DNA of 64,000 nt from Polytrichum commune (lineage: Eukaryota > Streptophyta > Polytrichopsida > Polytrichales > Polytrichaceae), in NCBI GenBank assembly GCA_950295325.1, contig OX485808.1, forward strand, positions 6,700,501-6,764,500. Direction: 5' to 3'. Position 1 is the stretch's first letter; every line of letters starts with the position of its first letter. Of this stretch, positions 1-10,285 are shown piece after piece. The position numbers and the translations under genes are program-made. Under the pieces are notes generated by a model that had not been told where the DNA came from, searched no databases, and saw only the letters and a program-made list of their open reading frames with translations.

Positions 1-360
1 CCCTACCCTTATCAGCAAAGCTTTGGCCTCATGTTTTGTCTCTCCCTTCCCTCGTTGCCTTGCTCCGGGGTAGGGCTTCGCCCTCTCTCCCTCATCCCTC
101 TCTACTTTGGCAGGGCTTCGCCCTCCTAGCTCCTCTTTTTTTCCCCCTCTACCCTCACACATGCATAATGAGGCTCTCTACCTCCTACCTCCCGAGACCC
201 CTCCAACCTCTACCTTTTTTCCCGGGTTGCCCGGCATCTTTCGGGCCGCCCGAGGAAAAAAACGGGTTGAGACCTTTTCCCTTGGCCTCTCCCTCTTGCA
301 ACCCCACTTCCTTTTTCTTCCATTGACTTCTTCTCCCCCTAGCCTCATAGATAAATAAAA
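1..360. other. Pyrimidine-rich anonymous segment with a repeated small hairpin
   Basis: No gene is seen. The stretch is strongly C/T-biased. It carries two copies, 40 bp apart, of the self-complementary AGGGCTTCGCCCT (72-84 and 112-124), each followed by a CT-rich tract. The short open frames here look like products of composition bias rather than coding sequence. Confidence 0.4.
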
Positions 361-365
361 CTCAT

Positions 366-403
366 TGATAGATAGATGGATAGATAGATAGATAGATAGA
401 TAA
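366..403. repeat. (GATA)n microsatellite
   Basis: An uninterrupted or nearly uninterrupted run of GATA/TAGA tetranucleotides is directly visible. Confidence 0.9.
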
Positions 404-480
404 GACAAAGTAATCCACCATAATTGTTACCAAGTAATCACGCTCATGTTATGGTATAAGTTGTGAGTCGTTGTGGTTGT

Positions 481-690
481 GGTCACCAAGTCATGTTTCC
501 TCAGTTGGTTGAGAGAGGGAAGTTGTACGACACTTAAGCGGTCCGGGTTCGATTCCCATTGAGTTCGTTTGACCGTTTAGTGTCTTACACATGACTTGGC
601 TAGTGAATTCTAGGCAGGAAATTAGTACCCAACCGACCGGCGCTTACCCATCCTCCTGAGCTATCCGTGTAAATATCATTCAATAAATAA
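481..690 (+). mobile_element. Candidate tRNA-derived SINE (pol III A and B boxes)
   Basis: A B-box match GGGTTCGATTCCC lies at 545-557. An A-box-like CCTCAGTTGGTTGAGAG begins about 45 bp upstream near 499. This is the spacing and sequence of a tRNA head. The segment between does not fold as a clean cloverleaf and the similarity fades after about 560, as expected for a SINE with a tRNA-unrelated body. The ends and target duplications could not be fixed, so the coordinates are approximate. A decayed tRNA pseudogene is the alternative. Confidence 0.4.
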
Positions 691-1089
691 CGGTCATCGT
701 CATGACCCCTCCTTTTATTCTATTGGTTTTTCTTGGTCCTCCTTTAAACCTACTTTTACTAGACTCCCCATGAAACGCTTATACCTTATTTCCCTTTAAT
801 CCCCCTAAGGTTAAATTCTCTTTAAGCTCATAATCACCTTTGATCCTAATTTCACCGGGGTATTTAACACCTTACCTCTCCCATCCTTGCATACCGAACC
901 TTTTCAATAATGTAAGTGGACCTAGCCTTCTTGTCTTCTAGTTTAGGGTCCCACCTTGCCTACTCACCAATATTCCTTCTCCTCATTAATCCATGTGGTC
1001 ACCTAGGCTAAGGTCCTAGTGGGAATGCACCAATACTTCCTCGTTTCTTCCGTAATGGCTTAAACCTTACTTAGCCTTATTAACCCTCT

Positions 1090-3600
1090 TTTGATTAATT
1101 TTTCGGTATTTACATGTGAGTGAGATTTTGCGCTCACAGTGACATTGAGAAAACCTTTCATAATTGTTTTGGTCACTATGAATATTTGGTAACGCTTTTT
1201 GGATTTATCAACGCACCTACCACATTTATGAATCTTGTGAACAATATGTTCATAGAGTATCTATGAGTCTCACCCTTGTTTTTATGGATGACATATTAGT
1301 GTTTTTTTTATTTAAAAAAAACTTAATGAGGAGGAACATAAGGAACATCTTGAGAAGGTGTTCGAAGTATTGAGAAGACCTGTATTATATACTAAGAGAA
1401 ACAAATGCCAATCTTTCCATACCCTAATTGAATACCTTGGACGTGTGATGTATGATGTAGGTGTCTCAATTGATTCTTAAGAAATCAAGACTGTGGTTAG
1501 GTGACCGATGCCAAATGATAGATCGAGGTCATATGTTTCTTGGGGTTGACTACTTACATGAGGAAGTATTAAGGGATTTTGCCAAGGTTGCAGCCTCACG
1601 ACATATTTGATGAAGGGCAAATATTGATGAAAATATTAAGACAAGGACTTATGCCAATAATATGTCTATATGTGTTATCCTGATGCAAGAAGGCAAGGTG
1701 ATTGTTTATGAATTTATAAAGTTAAACAATGCATTATCTAATTCATGGGGAGGAATTGTTGGTGATAATTCATGCATTGAAAGCTTGACGTCACTATCTA
1801 TCATGTTGTGACTTTAAAATTAAGATAGATTATCAAACATTACGATATTTAACCAGTCAAGCTAGTCTAAATCGAAGGCAAAGCCATTGGATAAAATTGA
1901 TGCAAGTATTCAATTTTGAGATCCAATATATCAAGGGAATAGAAATTGTGATGGTGGATTTTTTTGTCACGTAGATTGTTTATAAATATGGTATCTTTGG
2001 TGAAAGTTATTATGCTTGATGTTATCAAGTTGTTTTATGAGGATGACGTGCTATTCTCTTATCCTTTTGAAAGTTTGTCAAAAGAATATAGGATACAAGA
2101 CGAAATTGATAAAATTTTGCCTATGTCCTAGATGAGGGAATTTTATATTGAAACTCTAGGATTTGTGTTCCAAACATAGGAGATCATAAAAAATAAAAAT
2201 AAAACATCATCTATAATTGTCACAATATTTCTATCCCGTGTCATTTGGGTTTCAAAAAAACATATGGAGTAGTGTTTGAATAGCATCTTTGCAGTTGTTG
2301 ATAGACTAACTAAGGTGGCTTGATTTTTACCTACAATGACAAATGTGACAACTTCAAGGGCATCTAAGTTGTTTGTTAAAGAGATGATAGTGAATTATGT
2401 GTTACAATGTGAGTGAATTTGTGAGAAAGATAAAAAATCCGTGAGTGACTTTGAAATTTTTTGTTCAAATTATGTGGTACCACAATCAATATGAATTATG
2501 CATATCATTTGCAAACATATGGACAAACTCAAATAACCAATGGGAGTCTTGAGGACATGTTCAAAATGCATGTTGGAAAAAGACAACGATCCTGGATAGG
2601 TGATTGTATTTGATATAATTTGCTTATAAGCAATGGGATCATTTAGCATGGGGATGAGTCCCTTGTATGTTTTGTATGGTCAAGAATGTTGAACCCCTAT
2701 ATCTCTAACAACTTCTAACTCCAAAATTGAGAGTTTGAATTAAATTATTCAAGAAATGCATGATGTCTTGGAATGTGCTAATGCAAGGAGCATAAGAGAG
2801 ATCCAAGTTTTATGTTGATAAGAAAAGTTGTTTCAAATAATTTGACATCGGCCTAAAGGTATTTTTGAAAGTAACACCTAAACGCTCATGGCTAAAACTT
2901 AAACGATCCAAAAAATTATCTCCTAGACTTGCCTAAGGAATGAAAATTCATAATGTTGTTCATGTAAGTTTGTTGAGATGATATAGGTCCAATTCCAATC
3001 ACATACTTCCAAATTACATGAGGTAGCTCACGAGAGTAAGATGTTGGCTGTAATTGGACCTTTTTTGAAGGTGGATTCATTATCTTAGGAATAGGTCACT
3101 CAAGAGATTTCATGGTAAGTGGAAAGACTATCATGAAGAGAGGCATCATGACAGTTAGATAACGAGTTCAAAGAAACTCACCCAAATTTTGTCATTGAAG
3201 ACAATGACCTAATTGGAGAGGGGAGGAGTGTAATGGACTAATTGGGAAACGGTATATTGCGGATAATGGAAAATTGTAAGGATGGATGTCCAAGGCTAAA
3301 GAGCGTAAATGAAAACAAGTCGATGGATGAGAAATGAGATCAATATTATCTATATAGAAAAGAGAGGATCATATGGTGAAATGATCCATGTATACAATTA
3401 AGAAACTTGAATCAAGACTTGAGAATTCTAAAAGTATCTCTTATATATACTATGGATAGATAGGTATAAGGCTCGGGGGAAGGAAAACACATGTATTATG
3501 TTATGTGTGTGTGTGTGTCCAAATTGGGAGGTGAGCCTCTAGATTGGAAGTTGTGAAAATGTGAACACATTAACATGCTTGAATATTAAGGTACAAGTAG
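1090..3600 (+). pseudogene. Decayed Ty3/gypsy chromovirus pol remnant with 3' LTR start
   Basis: Translation with many stops and frameshifts gives recognisable pol blocks in the right order. First comes reverse transcriptase (FGHYEYLVTLFGF-NAP near 1160-1230, then FMDDILVF near 1280). RNase H / tether follows (LNRRQSHWIKLMQVFNFEIQY near 1870-1930), then integrase (VDRLTKVA-FLPTMTN near 2295-2345). A chromodomain-like end follows (KWKDYHEE near 3120). A purine tract at 3214-3228 then leads into a TG start at 3229 that would be the 3' LTR. Everything upstream of RT (gag, protease, 5' LTR) is missing, and the LTR end is not resolved. It is a fossil copy with no coding capacity. The order RT, RNase H, integrase is that of Ty3/gypsy rather than Ty1/copia. 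Confidence 0.8.
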
Positions 3601-5325
3601 AGTCTCCCCAATTTGAGCATCAAAGTAGCATATTATGCATATGAATGCACGCAAAATGATCAACTTAATGGCACCCAAAAGTGATCACAAGTAGTGTCAA
3701 ACAACACTTATCTGGCTTATCGCTACATACTTTTTAGGCCACTGTTTTTACAATTAGCCATTTGGGGTTCACACAAGAATCATTTTGCACATAGTCTAGT
3801 ACGTTAATAATGATCATTCATTGTTTTTAGTTTTTTCTACCTTACCTAAAAGCCTTGCCATAAACCACTCAAATATAGGCGTCCAATGAAAAGAGTGGCC
3901 ATATAAGGCACCCATATCTTAGTGCACATGAATCAAAATGTCATCCCATAAGATTGCAACCATGAGAGTTCTCACTCGGGTGGCATAAGGTTTACGAGGA
4001 CTAACATAAACCAAGGTCAAGTGAGGTAAGTGGATGCTATTTGGTTAACTTTCTTAATCGGACACTTGTACTTGATTAGGTGAGGATCAATGAACAAATG
4101 TTATAGATACGTGTGTTCAGAATTGAACTATGTCTTAATTTTTTGTCAATTACTCCACAATTGGCAATGAACATAATTGGGAGGACCTATATATTCACTT
4201 AAGGAATCAACAAACATGCACTTCCAATACTCATAACTAAATCAAGGGAGGTCCAAATTTCAATCTAGTTTTTGTCGATGTTTACATCATAGACTTGCTA
4301 ATGTAACACATGTTTGAAGGTGTACATTTGATCAATAAAAGACAAATAACAAGAAAAACGAACCGAATAACACCCGCATACCTTACTTCATCCCATTCCT
4401 AGTTTTTTGTGGAGGATAAAGAAGATCAACCAAAGCTACAACTCATCAAAGTCACTGAAGCTTTGGAAGATGTGTTATGTACTATGAACAACCAAGGCTA
4501 GACACCCACCTCTTTGAGTTGCCCCCCCCCCCATTATTACCGAGGTAAAGGGAGTATAGTAAAAACTTCACCCCTTACATATATAGGATTTAATATAATT
4601 GATCACGGATCTTCAAGTGTAGTGTGAAGTCATATGTGACCATGCCCTCAACCAAATGCTATTTCAATGAATTTCTATTCATGTGGGTCCTCACACATGA
4701 TAAAATAGAACAAATCAATGGTTGTGAGCGTTCAGAGTGCCATGGTCTCCCGGTTTTGTGTTAGGTCTACCTCCAAGAGGTGGTTTTAAAAAATAATCCA
4801 AGTGACCATGAAACATGATCCATTTGATGCCACGTAGAGTTTACATTCATCTCGCCTTCGCATACTCTGTTGGTCCCCCAAGGGTAAGTGTGAAGTGAAC
4901 TTGGACCGGCTTCGCCTTTTCCACCAATGAGAGTGCTTGAATTGTAATGGTCATGGGCTCTCAGTCTCGTGTGTGAAGTGGCCCTAACATATGAGTTTGC
5001 GTGGAAGTTATTATTAGATGCTCAGAGAGAAGATACCGATACCAGCCTGCCGGATAAGCATTGGTTAATATGCACAAGATATTTAGGAGAGTCACACGCC
5101 GCCACGCGCTCAGCACAGGCCCTGCTTCACTCTCATTGGCCACATGAAATCCACGTCAGCATGCATGTCGGAGGATGAGAGGGCCGCTGGCCAAGTAAGC
5201 TCATCAACGGCAATAGGGCCGTGGCGAGATTCATCAAACAGCCCATGGTCATAGGGGGTAAGTTTTCAGTCCCACCGTGCACAGTCCCCTAGATATTTAA
5301 TTCATTTACTCACTTATACATTGCT
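3601..5325. other. Anonymous intergenic sequence
   Basis: I recognise no gene. A C-run lies at about 4521-4533. The stretch near 4195-4250 resembles 11345-11400 (both contain AAGGAATCAA-AAACATGCACTT), which points to an uncharacterised dispersed repeat. The roughly 60-70 aa frames at 4961-5178 overlap on opposite strands and have no recognisable motif. Confidence 0.4.
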
Positions 5326-5481
5326 CATAACATCATTCAGATCTATAACAATGTTATGTGGGATTGACAACATTCCATGGGACATTTTAAAACATTTTTA
5401 TATTCAGTCTGAATGTGAGGAATATTATGTAGAATACTGTCAGTCCCACAAAACATTGTTATGGATCTGAATAATATTATG
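5326..5481. mobile_element. Palindromic MITE, family A, copy 1
   Basis: The two ends are inverted copies over about 40 bp: CATAACATCATTCAGATC at the left and, reverse-complemented, CATAATATTATTCAGATC at the right. Both continue through ATAACAATGTT-TGTGGGA-TGAC. A second copy with the same termini is at 15072-15200. It has no coding capacity and could form an almost complete hairpin. Confidence 0.75.
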
Positions 5482-5637
5482 TTCTCACATGCGGCCAAAA
5501 AATTAAAAGCAAATGGGAAGAGAAAAAACAAGGGATCTTTCAATCAAGCACATCATTATAAAAGTTAAGTGTCCCCTGCAATGTCCGGGGAGATTTTTGG
5601 GCATAATCGGTCAAGGTCCTAGTGTTTCCAAGTGCGA

Positions 5638-6016
5638 CTACACTAAATATGATACTTAGTGTCACCAATTCCAATTGTCTTGCTCAATGCCAATTGTAAA
5701 CTGTGGCATAGTGTTATCAACACTAATTGTTAACCCAACATAATTTGTCATGCCTTGTAAATAGTTTGGGGATGATAGATTTACAGTGTTGCAATTATTG
5801 TCGCTTACCAAGTGGTTTTTCATCCAAATTTCAATCATCCGTGACAATATTTTCATCACAAGTTGCTGACAAGAGAAGGTAGGGCTTTGGCCAATGGATG
5901 AATCTCATCCACCATCCATGACAATATTTGTTCACTTATTCAGAAGAAGTGTCATTTGAAAAGTTACAATAGTTTCATTAAACACCATATGACACTAAAT
6001 ATCATATTTAGTGTAG
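5638..6016 (+). mobile_element. MITE family B, copy 1
   Basis: The 379-bp element has termini CTACACTAAATATGATACTT and the inverted equivalent ATATCATATTTAGTGTAG. It is inserted in dispersed repeat C. Other copies are at 6578-6969 (inverted), 12711-13054 (right end lost) and 39683-40073. They share TTGCTGACAAGA-AAGGTAG and a CATCCATGACAATA block. Confidence 0.85.
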
Positions 6017-6100
6017 TTACATGTTGACATCTTTTGGTCTCTTCATGACTATAAGGTATATTCCATAGATTCCTCTAAACCTCAACCGGTTCATTTGTAA

Positions 6101-6444
6101 CTACACTAAATAGGTAGATTAGTGTTAGATGAAGATTAGTGTTAGATGCAATAGTTACCTAAAATACTAATTTTCAACTGATATTACAATTAGTGTTTGA
6201 ATAGGGTTTGAACAAATTATACCTTTTACGAGGTTCTCATATTCTTATTCCTTCAATTCTTCATTCCAAGATTTACAAAATATCATCTAACACTAAATGC
6301 GCTCATGTAAATATTTAAAGTTACTACTTGGTACAAATAGTGTTAGAGTTGACATTTAGTGTTCTAACACTATAGAGACAATTTACATTTAGCGTTTTCG
6401 TCAACTATTAGCGTTTCCAACACTAATCTACCTATTTAGTGTAG
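6101..6444 (+). mobile_element. MITE family C-TIR (CTACACTAAATAGG ends)
   Basis: The 344-bp element has near-perfect 24-26 bp terminal inverted repeats: CTACACTAAATAGGTAGATT at the left and its reverse complement at the right. The outer nine bases (CTACACTAA) are shared with family B, so the same transposase type may have moved both. It sits inside dispersed repeat C, 84 bp from the family-B copy. Confidence 0.85.
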
Positions 6445-6577
6445 CAATGAGTTCTGCCTGTTCATTGATCCTTGCGGGCCCATGGTCCCGTAAATTTTTT
6501 GTTCATTAGCACTACTCAAATATTCTTGACCCATGCCAAAATATTGCAGCTCAAGCTTAAGTTGTAAACACGTGATT

Positions 6578-6969
6578 GCACTAAACATTGTATTTAATGT
6601 CATATGGGTGTTTCATGTCGTTGTGGTAACTTTTTTAGTGACACTTCTTACGAATAAGTTGACAAGTATTGTCATCCCAAATTACTTCTACTTCATCCAA
6701 ATGTCAGTTATTGGGACAAAATTTGATATATTATGCATTTATATAATGAAAATATTGTTATGGATGATTGACATTTGGACGAAGACTTTCTTAGTACATG
6801 AAAGTAATTGCAACATTGTCCATCTATAATGCTCCATTTTGTTTTTTTACAAGGGAATGAAAAACAATGGTAGGTTTGCATATAGTGTTGGCAGCACTGC
6901 ACATGTGGCTTCCAATTGGTACCGAGCAACACAAGTAGAATTCGTGATGCCAAATACAATATTTTTAGT
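6578..6969 (-). mobile_element. MITE family B, copy in inverted orientation, diverged
   Basis: Read on the minus strand, the segment follows family B from end to end. Landmarks are the terminal CTAAA-ATTGTATTTAATGTCATATG, GTGGTAACTTTTT, TTTACAAGG-AATGA and TAGTGTTGGCAGCACTG blocks. The 98-137 aa open frames across this stretch come from the MITE and are not genes. Confidence 0.7.
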
Positions 6970-7728
6970 TTGCTTGGAGAAGTATGCTTGGAGAAGGTGG
7001 CTCTCTTATACACACTATATACCGCTTTCCATTTCCAAAGCATGTATGTATTCCGGTGACTACATAACCTACTTGGTGACCACTTTCTAAAATTTTCAAA
7101 GCATCTCAATGTTGTAATCAATAACTTACTTGGGGACTCATGTTTCCTTAATTAACACAGGCAACTATCCACATGGCACTTCAAGGTCTCATAATGTTTC
7201 TTTCTCCCCTTGGGTGGGTGGTGGGGGGGGGGGGGGGGGATTTTTCCTCACTTAAGGAAATTATTTCATCACATTTAGGAAGAGGAGGATACTAGGTAAA
7301 CTTCTAATAAGTGCCTTCATGAATCAACCTATGAAAGGCATGCTTTACCTACCCACCTACCTACCTGATACTTTGCGACCTTCCTCCTCGCCTGCGCCCT
7401 TGCTTCTTCCGGTGCGGAGCGGTTTGCGATGCTCTCTTCTTCTTCTTCTTCTTGTTCTTCTTCGACCCTCGATTCCTCGAACCGATCACCACAGTGTCGA
7501 GTTTCCTCATCGCATTAAGTAGGCGCAGAGAATTCTCTGGTTTTGGAACGAAGCTGTCCCCTGACGCCACAGGTTCGGGGGAGGGCCTGCCAATTTCTTC
7601 TCGCTCTAAAATAACGCAACCCAAAACCCCCCACATAGGTGTGTGTGTGTGTGTGTTTGCGCGCTTGCGCTTGTGTGTGTTGTGCACAGGGCAGAGAGGA
7701 TCGTTCGTCTTTGTGATAATCCTTTGCA
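6970..7728. other. Upstream region of PFP-beta with a long G-run
   Basis: The stretch includes GGGTGGGTGG followed by about 17 consecutive G (7212-7239), a TTC/CTT-rich tract (7437-7465) and a (GT)n run (7640-7655). The pyrimidine-rich part from about 7380 looks like promoter or 5' leader DNA. No convincing TATA box was found. Short frames here lack recognisable motifs. Confidence 0.4.
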
Positions 7729-9426
7729 ATGGCAGTGGGCCATGACGCAACGCCAGCGAGTGGCGGGGCCGGGAGAGTGTTGCGAGACGTATCCGTGTAC
7801 AGTTTGGTTCAAGCCAGCCGGTTGGAGCATATTCCTCCTCTGCCTTCGGTGTTCCAAGGGCACTTCAAGCTGATTCACGGACCGCCTTCAAGCGCAGCGG
7901 GACATCCACAAGAGATCAAGGAGCTTTTCCCATCGTTGTTTGGCCAACCCTCGGTGCGGATGGTGGCGTGCGAAGGGCCATGTTACAATGAAGAGCAAAC
8001 CCTGAAGCTAGGGGTTGTGTTATCTGGAGGGCAAGCACCGGGAGGGCACAATGTGATTGCTGGAATCTACGATTATCTCCAGACACATGCACAGGGGAGC
8101 ATCTTGTATGGGTTTAGAGGTGGTCCAGCGGGGATCATGCGTAACAAGGTGGTTGAGATCACCGCTGAGGTTTTGTACCCGTACAGGAACCAGGGGGGTT
8201 TTGACATCATTTGCAGTGGAAGGGATAAGATCGAGACACCCGAGCAGTTCCAGCAGGCGGTGAATACTGTGAGCAAGTTGGAATTGGACGGGTTGGTGGT
8301 GATTGGAGGGGATGATTCCAACACGAATGCAGCCCTTTTGGCTGAGCATTTCAGGGCTAAGAAGGTGAGGACACATGTGATCGGGTGTCCGAAAACTATT
8401 GATGGTGATCTGAAGTCGAAGCAAGTGCCAACGAGTTTCGGCTTCGACACTGCGTGTAAGATTTATGCTGAGATGATTGGGAACATCATGGTGGATGCGA
8501 GGTCGACTGGGAAGTATTACCACTTTGTGAGGCTTATGGGTAGAGCTGCCTCTCATATTACTCTGGAATGCGCTCTTCAAACGCATCCTAATGTCGCTAT
8601 CATTGGGGAGGAAGTGCATGCGCAGAAGAAAACCCTGCGGCAGGTGACGAATAGTATTGCTGATGTGGTGTGCAAGCGAGCCCAATTGGGTAAGAACTAT
8701 GGAGTTGTGCTGATTCCAGAGGGGTTGATTGACTTCATCCCTGAGATTGAGCATCTTATTTCTGAGCTTAATGAGCTTCTGGCAAGCACTGGATGCGATG
8801 AGCAAGGGCACTGGAAGCATAAGCTCGCCCCTGCCTGCCGTGCTCTCTTTGACTCACTTCCCCATAACATTCAAGAGGAGCTTCTGTTAGAGAGAGATCC
8901 ACATGGAAACGTCCAAGTGGCCAGGATTGAGACCGAGAAGATGTTGATTTCGATGGTGGAAGCTGAGCTGTTTGCGAGGAGACATGAGGAAACATTCTCA
9001 GGAAGTTTCAAGGGGCAATCTCATTTCTTTGGATATGAAGGACGATGTGGCATGCCCACCAATTTTGACGCGACTTATTGCTACGCACTAGGGTTTGCGG
9101 CGGGCGCCCTTTTGCACATGGGGCAAACAGGATTGATTGCATCTGTGGATAACCTCACCGCACCTCCGGCAGAGTGGGGTGTGGGTGGCACGGCTCTCAC
9201 AGAGCTTATGGATGTGGAGAGGCGGAAAGGAAAGAACAAACCTGTGATCAAGAAGGCTATGGTGGAGATGGATGCGGCGCCATTTAAGAAGTTTGCCTCT
9301 TTGCGCGATGCTTGGGCTGTGGAAGATTCGTATGTCAGCCCGGGGCCTATTCAATTCTGCGGTCCCACTGCCGACGATACCAATTTCACCTTGAAGCTGG
9401 AATGTGGAGCTCCAGTGAATATATAG
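7729..9426 (+). CDS. PFP-beta: Pyrophosphate-fructose 6-phosphate 1-phosphotransferase, beta (catalytic) subunit
   Basis: This cytosolic enzyme reversibly phosphorylates fructose 6-phosphate to fructose 1,6-bisphosphate with PPi instead of ATP. In plants the beta subunit is catalytic and pairs with a regulatory alpha subunit. The 565-aa frame is full length (family about 560-570 aa) and uninterrupted. Visible motifs are the phosphate-binding GVVLSGGQAPGGHN (95-108), YGFRGGPAGI (127-136), VVIGGDDSNTNA (190-201), PKTIDGDLK (221-229), MGRAASHITLE (270-280) and GHSHFFGYEGR-like SHFFGYEGRCG near 430. The second Asp of GGDD and the Lys of PKTIDGD are the known marks of PPi rather than ATP use. The start MAVGHDATPA gives the N-terminus expected for the family (VYSLVQASRLEHIPPLPSVF). 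The whole ORF is one exon. As far as I recall, angiosperm orthologues have many introns. No poly(A) remnant follows the stop, so a retrocopy origin is possible but not shown. Confidence 0.96.
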   Translation: MAVGHDATPASGGAGRVLRDVSVYSLVQASRLEHIPPLPSVFQGHFKLIHGPPSSAAGHPQEIKELFPSLFGQPSVRMVACEGPCYNEEQTLKLGVVLSGGQAPGGHNVIAGIYDYLQTHAQGSILYGFRGGPAGIMRNKVVEITAEVLYPYRNQGGFDIICSGRDKIETPEQFQQAVNTVSKLELDGLVVIGGDDSNTNAALLAEHFRAKKVRTHVIGCPKTIDGDLKSKQVPTSFGFDTACKIYAEMIGNIMVDARSTGKYYHFVRLMGRAASHITLECALQTHPNVAIIGEEVHAQKKTLRQVTNSIADVVCKRAQLGKNYGVVLIPEGLIDFIPEIEHLISELNELLASTGCDEQGHWKHKLAPACRALFDSLPHNIQEELLLERDPHGNVQVARIETEKMLISMVEAELFARRHEETFSGSFKGQSHFFGYEGRCGMPTNFDATYCYALGFAAGALLHMGQTGLIASVDNLTAPPAEWGVGGTALTELMDVERRKGKNKPVIKKAMVEMDAAPFKKFASLRDAWAVEDSYVSPGPIQFCGPTADDTNFTLKLECGAPVNI

Positions 9427-9879
9427 ATCGGTTTTGACTTCGAAGGTGTCTCCATCTTCTGGTGAAACTGGTAAAACTCGATGTTACCACTGCATGTGTA
9501 ATTTCACCAGGATTCCTCTTGTGCTTTGTTGGCCAAATGCAGGATGTTAAGTTACACACATTCCTGCTTCAAGTTGAGCTGGGTAGATGAAATGCCCAGG
9601 AGTGAGCCTGTTAGGTTAAGTGAGCATGGATGTACACAGTGCCCAGTCTCTGCCACTCACGTCCCTTGGGACTGCTGGGAGGCACGGCTCACTAATAATC
9701 AATGCTGCACACTACTAACTTCTCCGAAGGGTTCATGTACTTGGACCAGTACCTCTTCGTAGGTTCAAAGCCCTTATTTCATTCACCGGCCCAGTTCAAT
9801 GTCTTCCTGTGTTTATTGGTAATTGAGTGTTGTTGCTTAGTGTGCTAATACAAATCCTCCATTAATGCCTTCCTTTCGA

Positions 9880-10285
9880 CTGCATACATGTTAATCATGT
9901 TAATCTGTATCTATTATTTATTTGTTATAGAGTTTTGTTGATTACGTTGCTGATGCATGTACGTTGATCATGTGAACCTCTGTCTTTTTGTTGATGGTGG
10001 TAGAGCTTTGTTGATCCAAGGGTGCTGCTGATGCAAAGTTTCCAAGGTTGCCTTACCTTTCCAGTGCACACGTGTTTGTTCACGTGATCCTGTGTCCCTC
10101 CCTCGTTGGTATAAGAGCTTTGTTGAACAAGGGTGCTGAAGCAAATATTTTGATGTTGCCGTACATTCCACTGCAGACAGGTTGATCATGTGAACCTGTG
10201 TCTGATTCTTTGTTGGTGACAGAGCTTTGTTGATTAAGGGTGCTGAAGCAAAATTTTCAATGTTGCGTGTTGATCATGTGAATGC
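9880..10285 (+). repeat. Imperfect tandem repeat of about 110-120 bp, 3-4 units
   Basis: Units share TTGATCATGTGAACCTGTGTC, then TGTTG-TG, then AGAGCTTTGTTGAT and AAGGGTGCTGAAGCAAA. They lie around 9890-9955 (weak), 9960-10075, 10076-10180 and 10181-10285. The array is 450 bp downstream of the PFP-beta stop and could be in its 3' flank or 3' UTR. Confidence 0.75.

Larger units (their letters stand above)
5577..6480. repeat. Dispersed repeat C, copy 1, split by two MITE insertions
   Basis: Three pieces (about 5577-5637, 6017-6100 and 6445-6480) match, in order, the uninterrupted copies at 42494-42690 and 58682-58885. Shared landmarks are GGGGAGATTTTTGG, TCAAG-TCCTAGTGTTTCCAAGT, TTACATGTTGACATC and CAACCGGTT. 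The class of the repeat is unknown. Confidence 0.65.

Noticed and set aside
481-560. A tRNA gene
   Set aside because: B box present, but acceptor and anticodon stems do not pair. A SINE or pseudogene fits better.
8020-8820. 266-aa open frame on the minus strand
   Set aside because: It is the antisense shadow of the PFP-beta coding region and has no independent motif.
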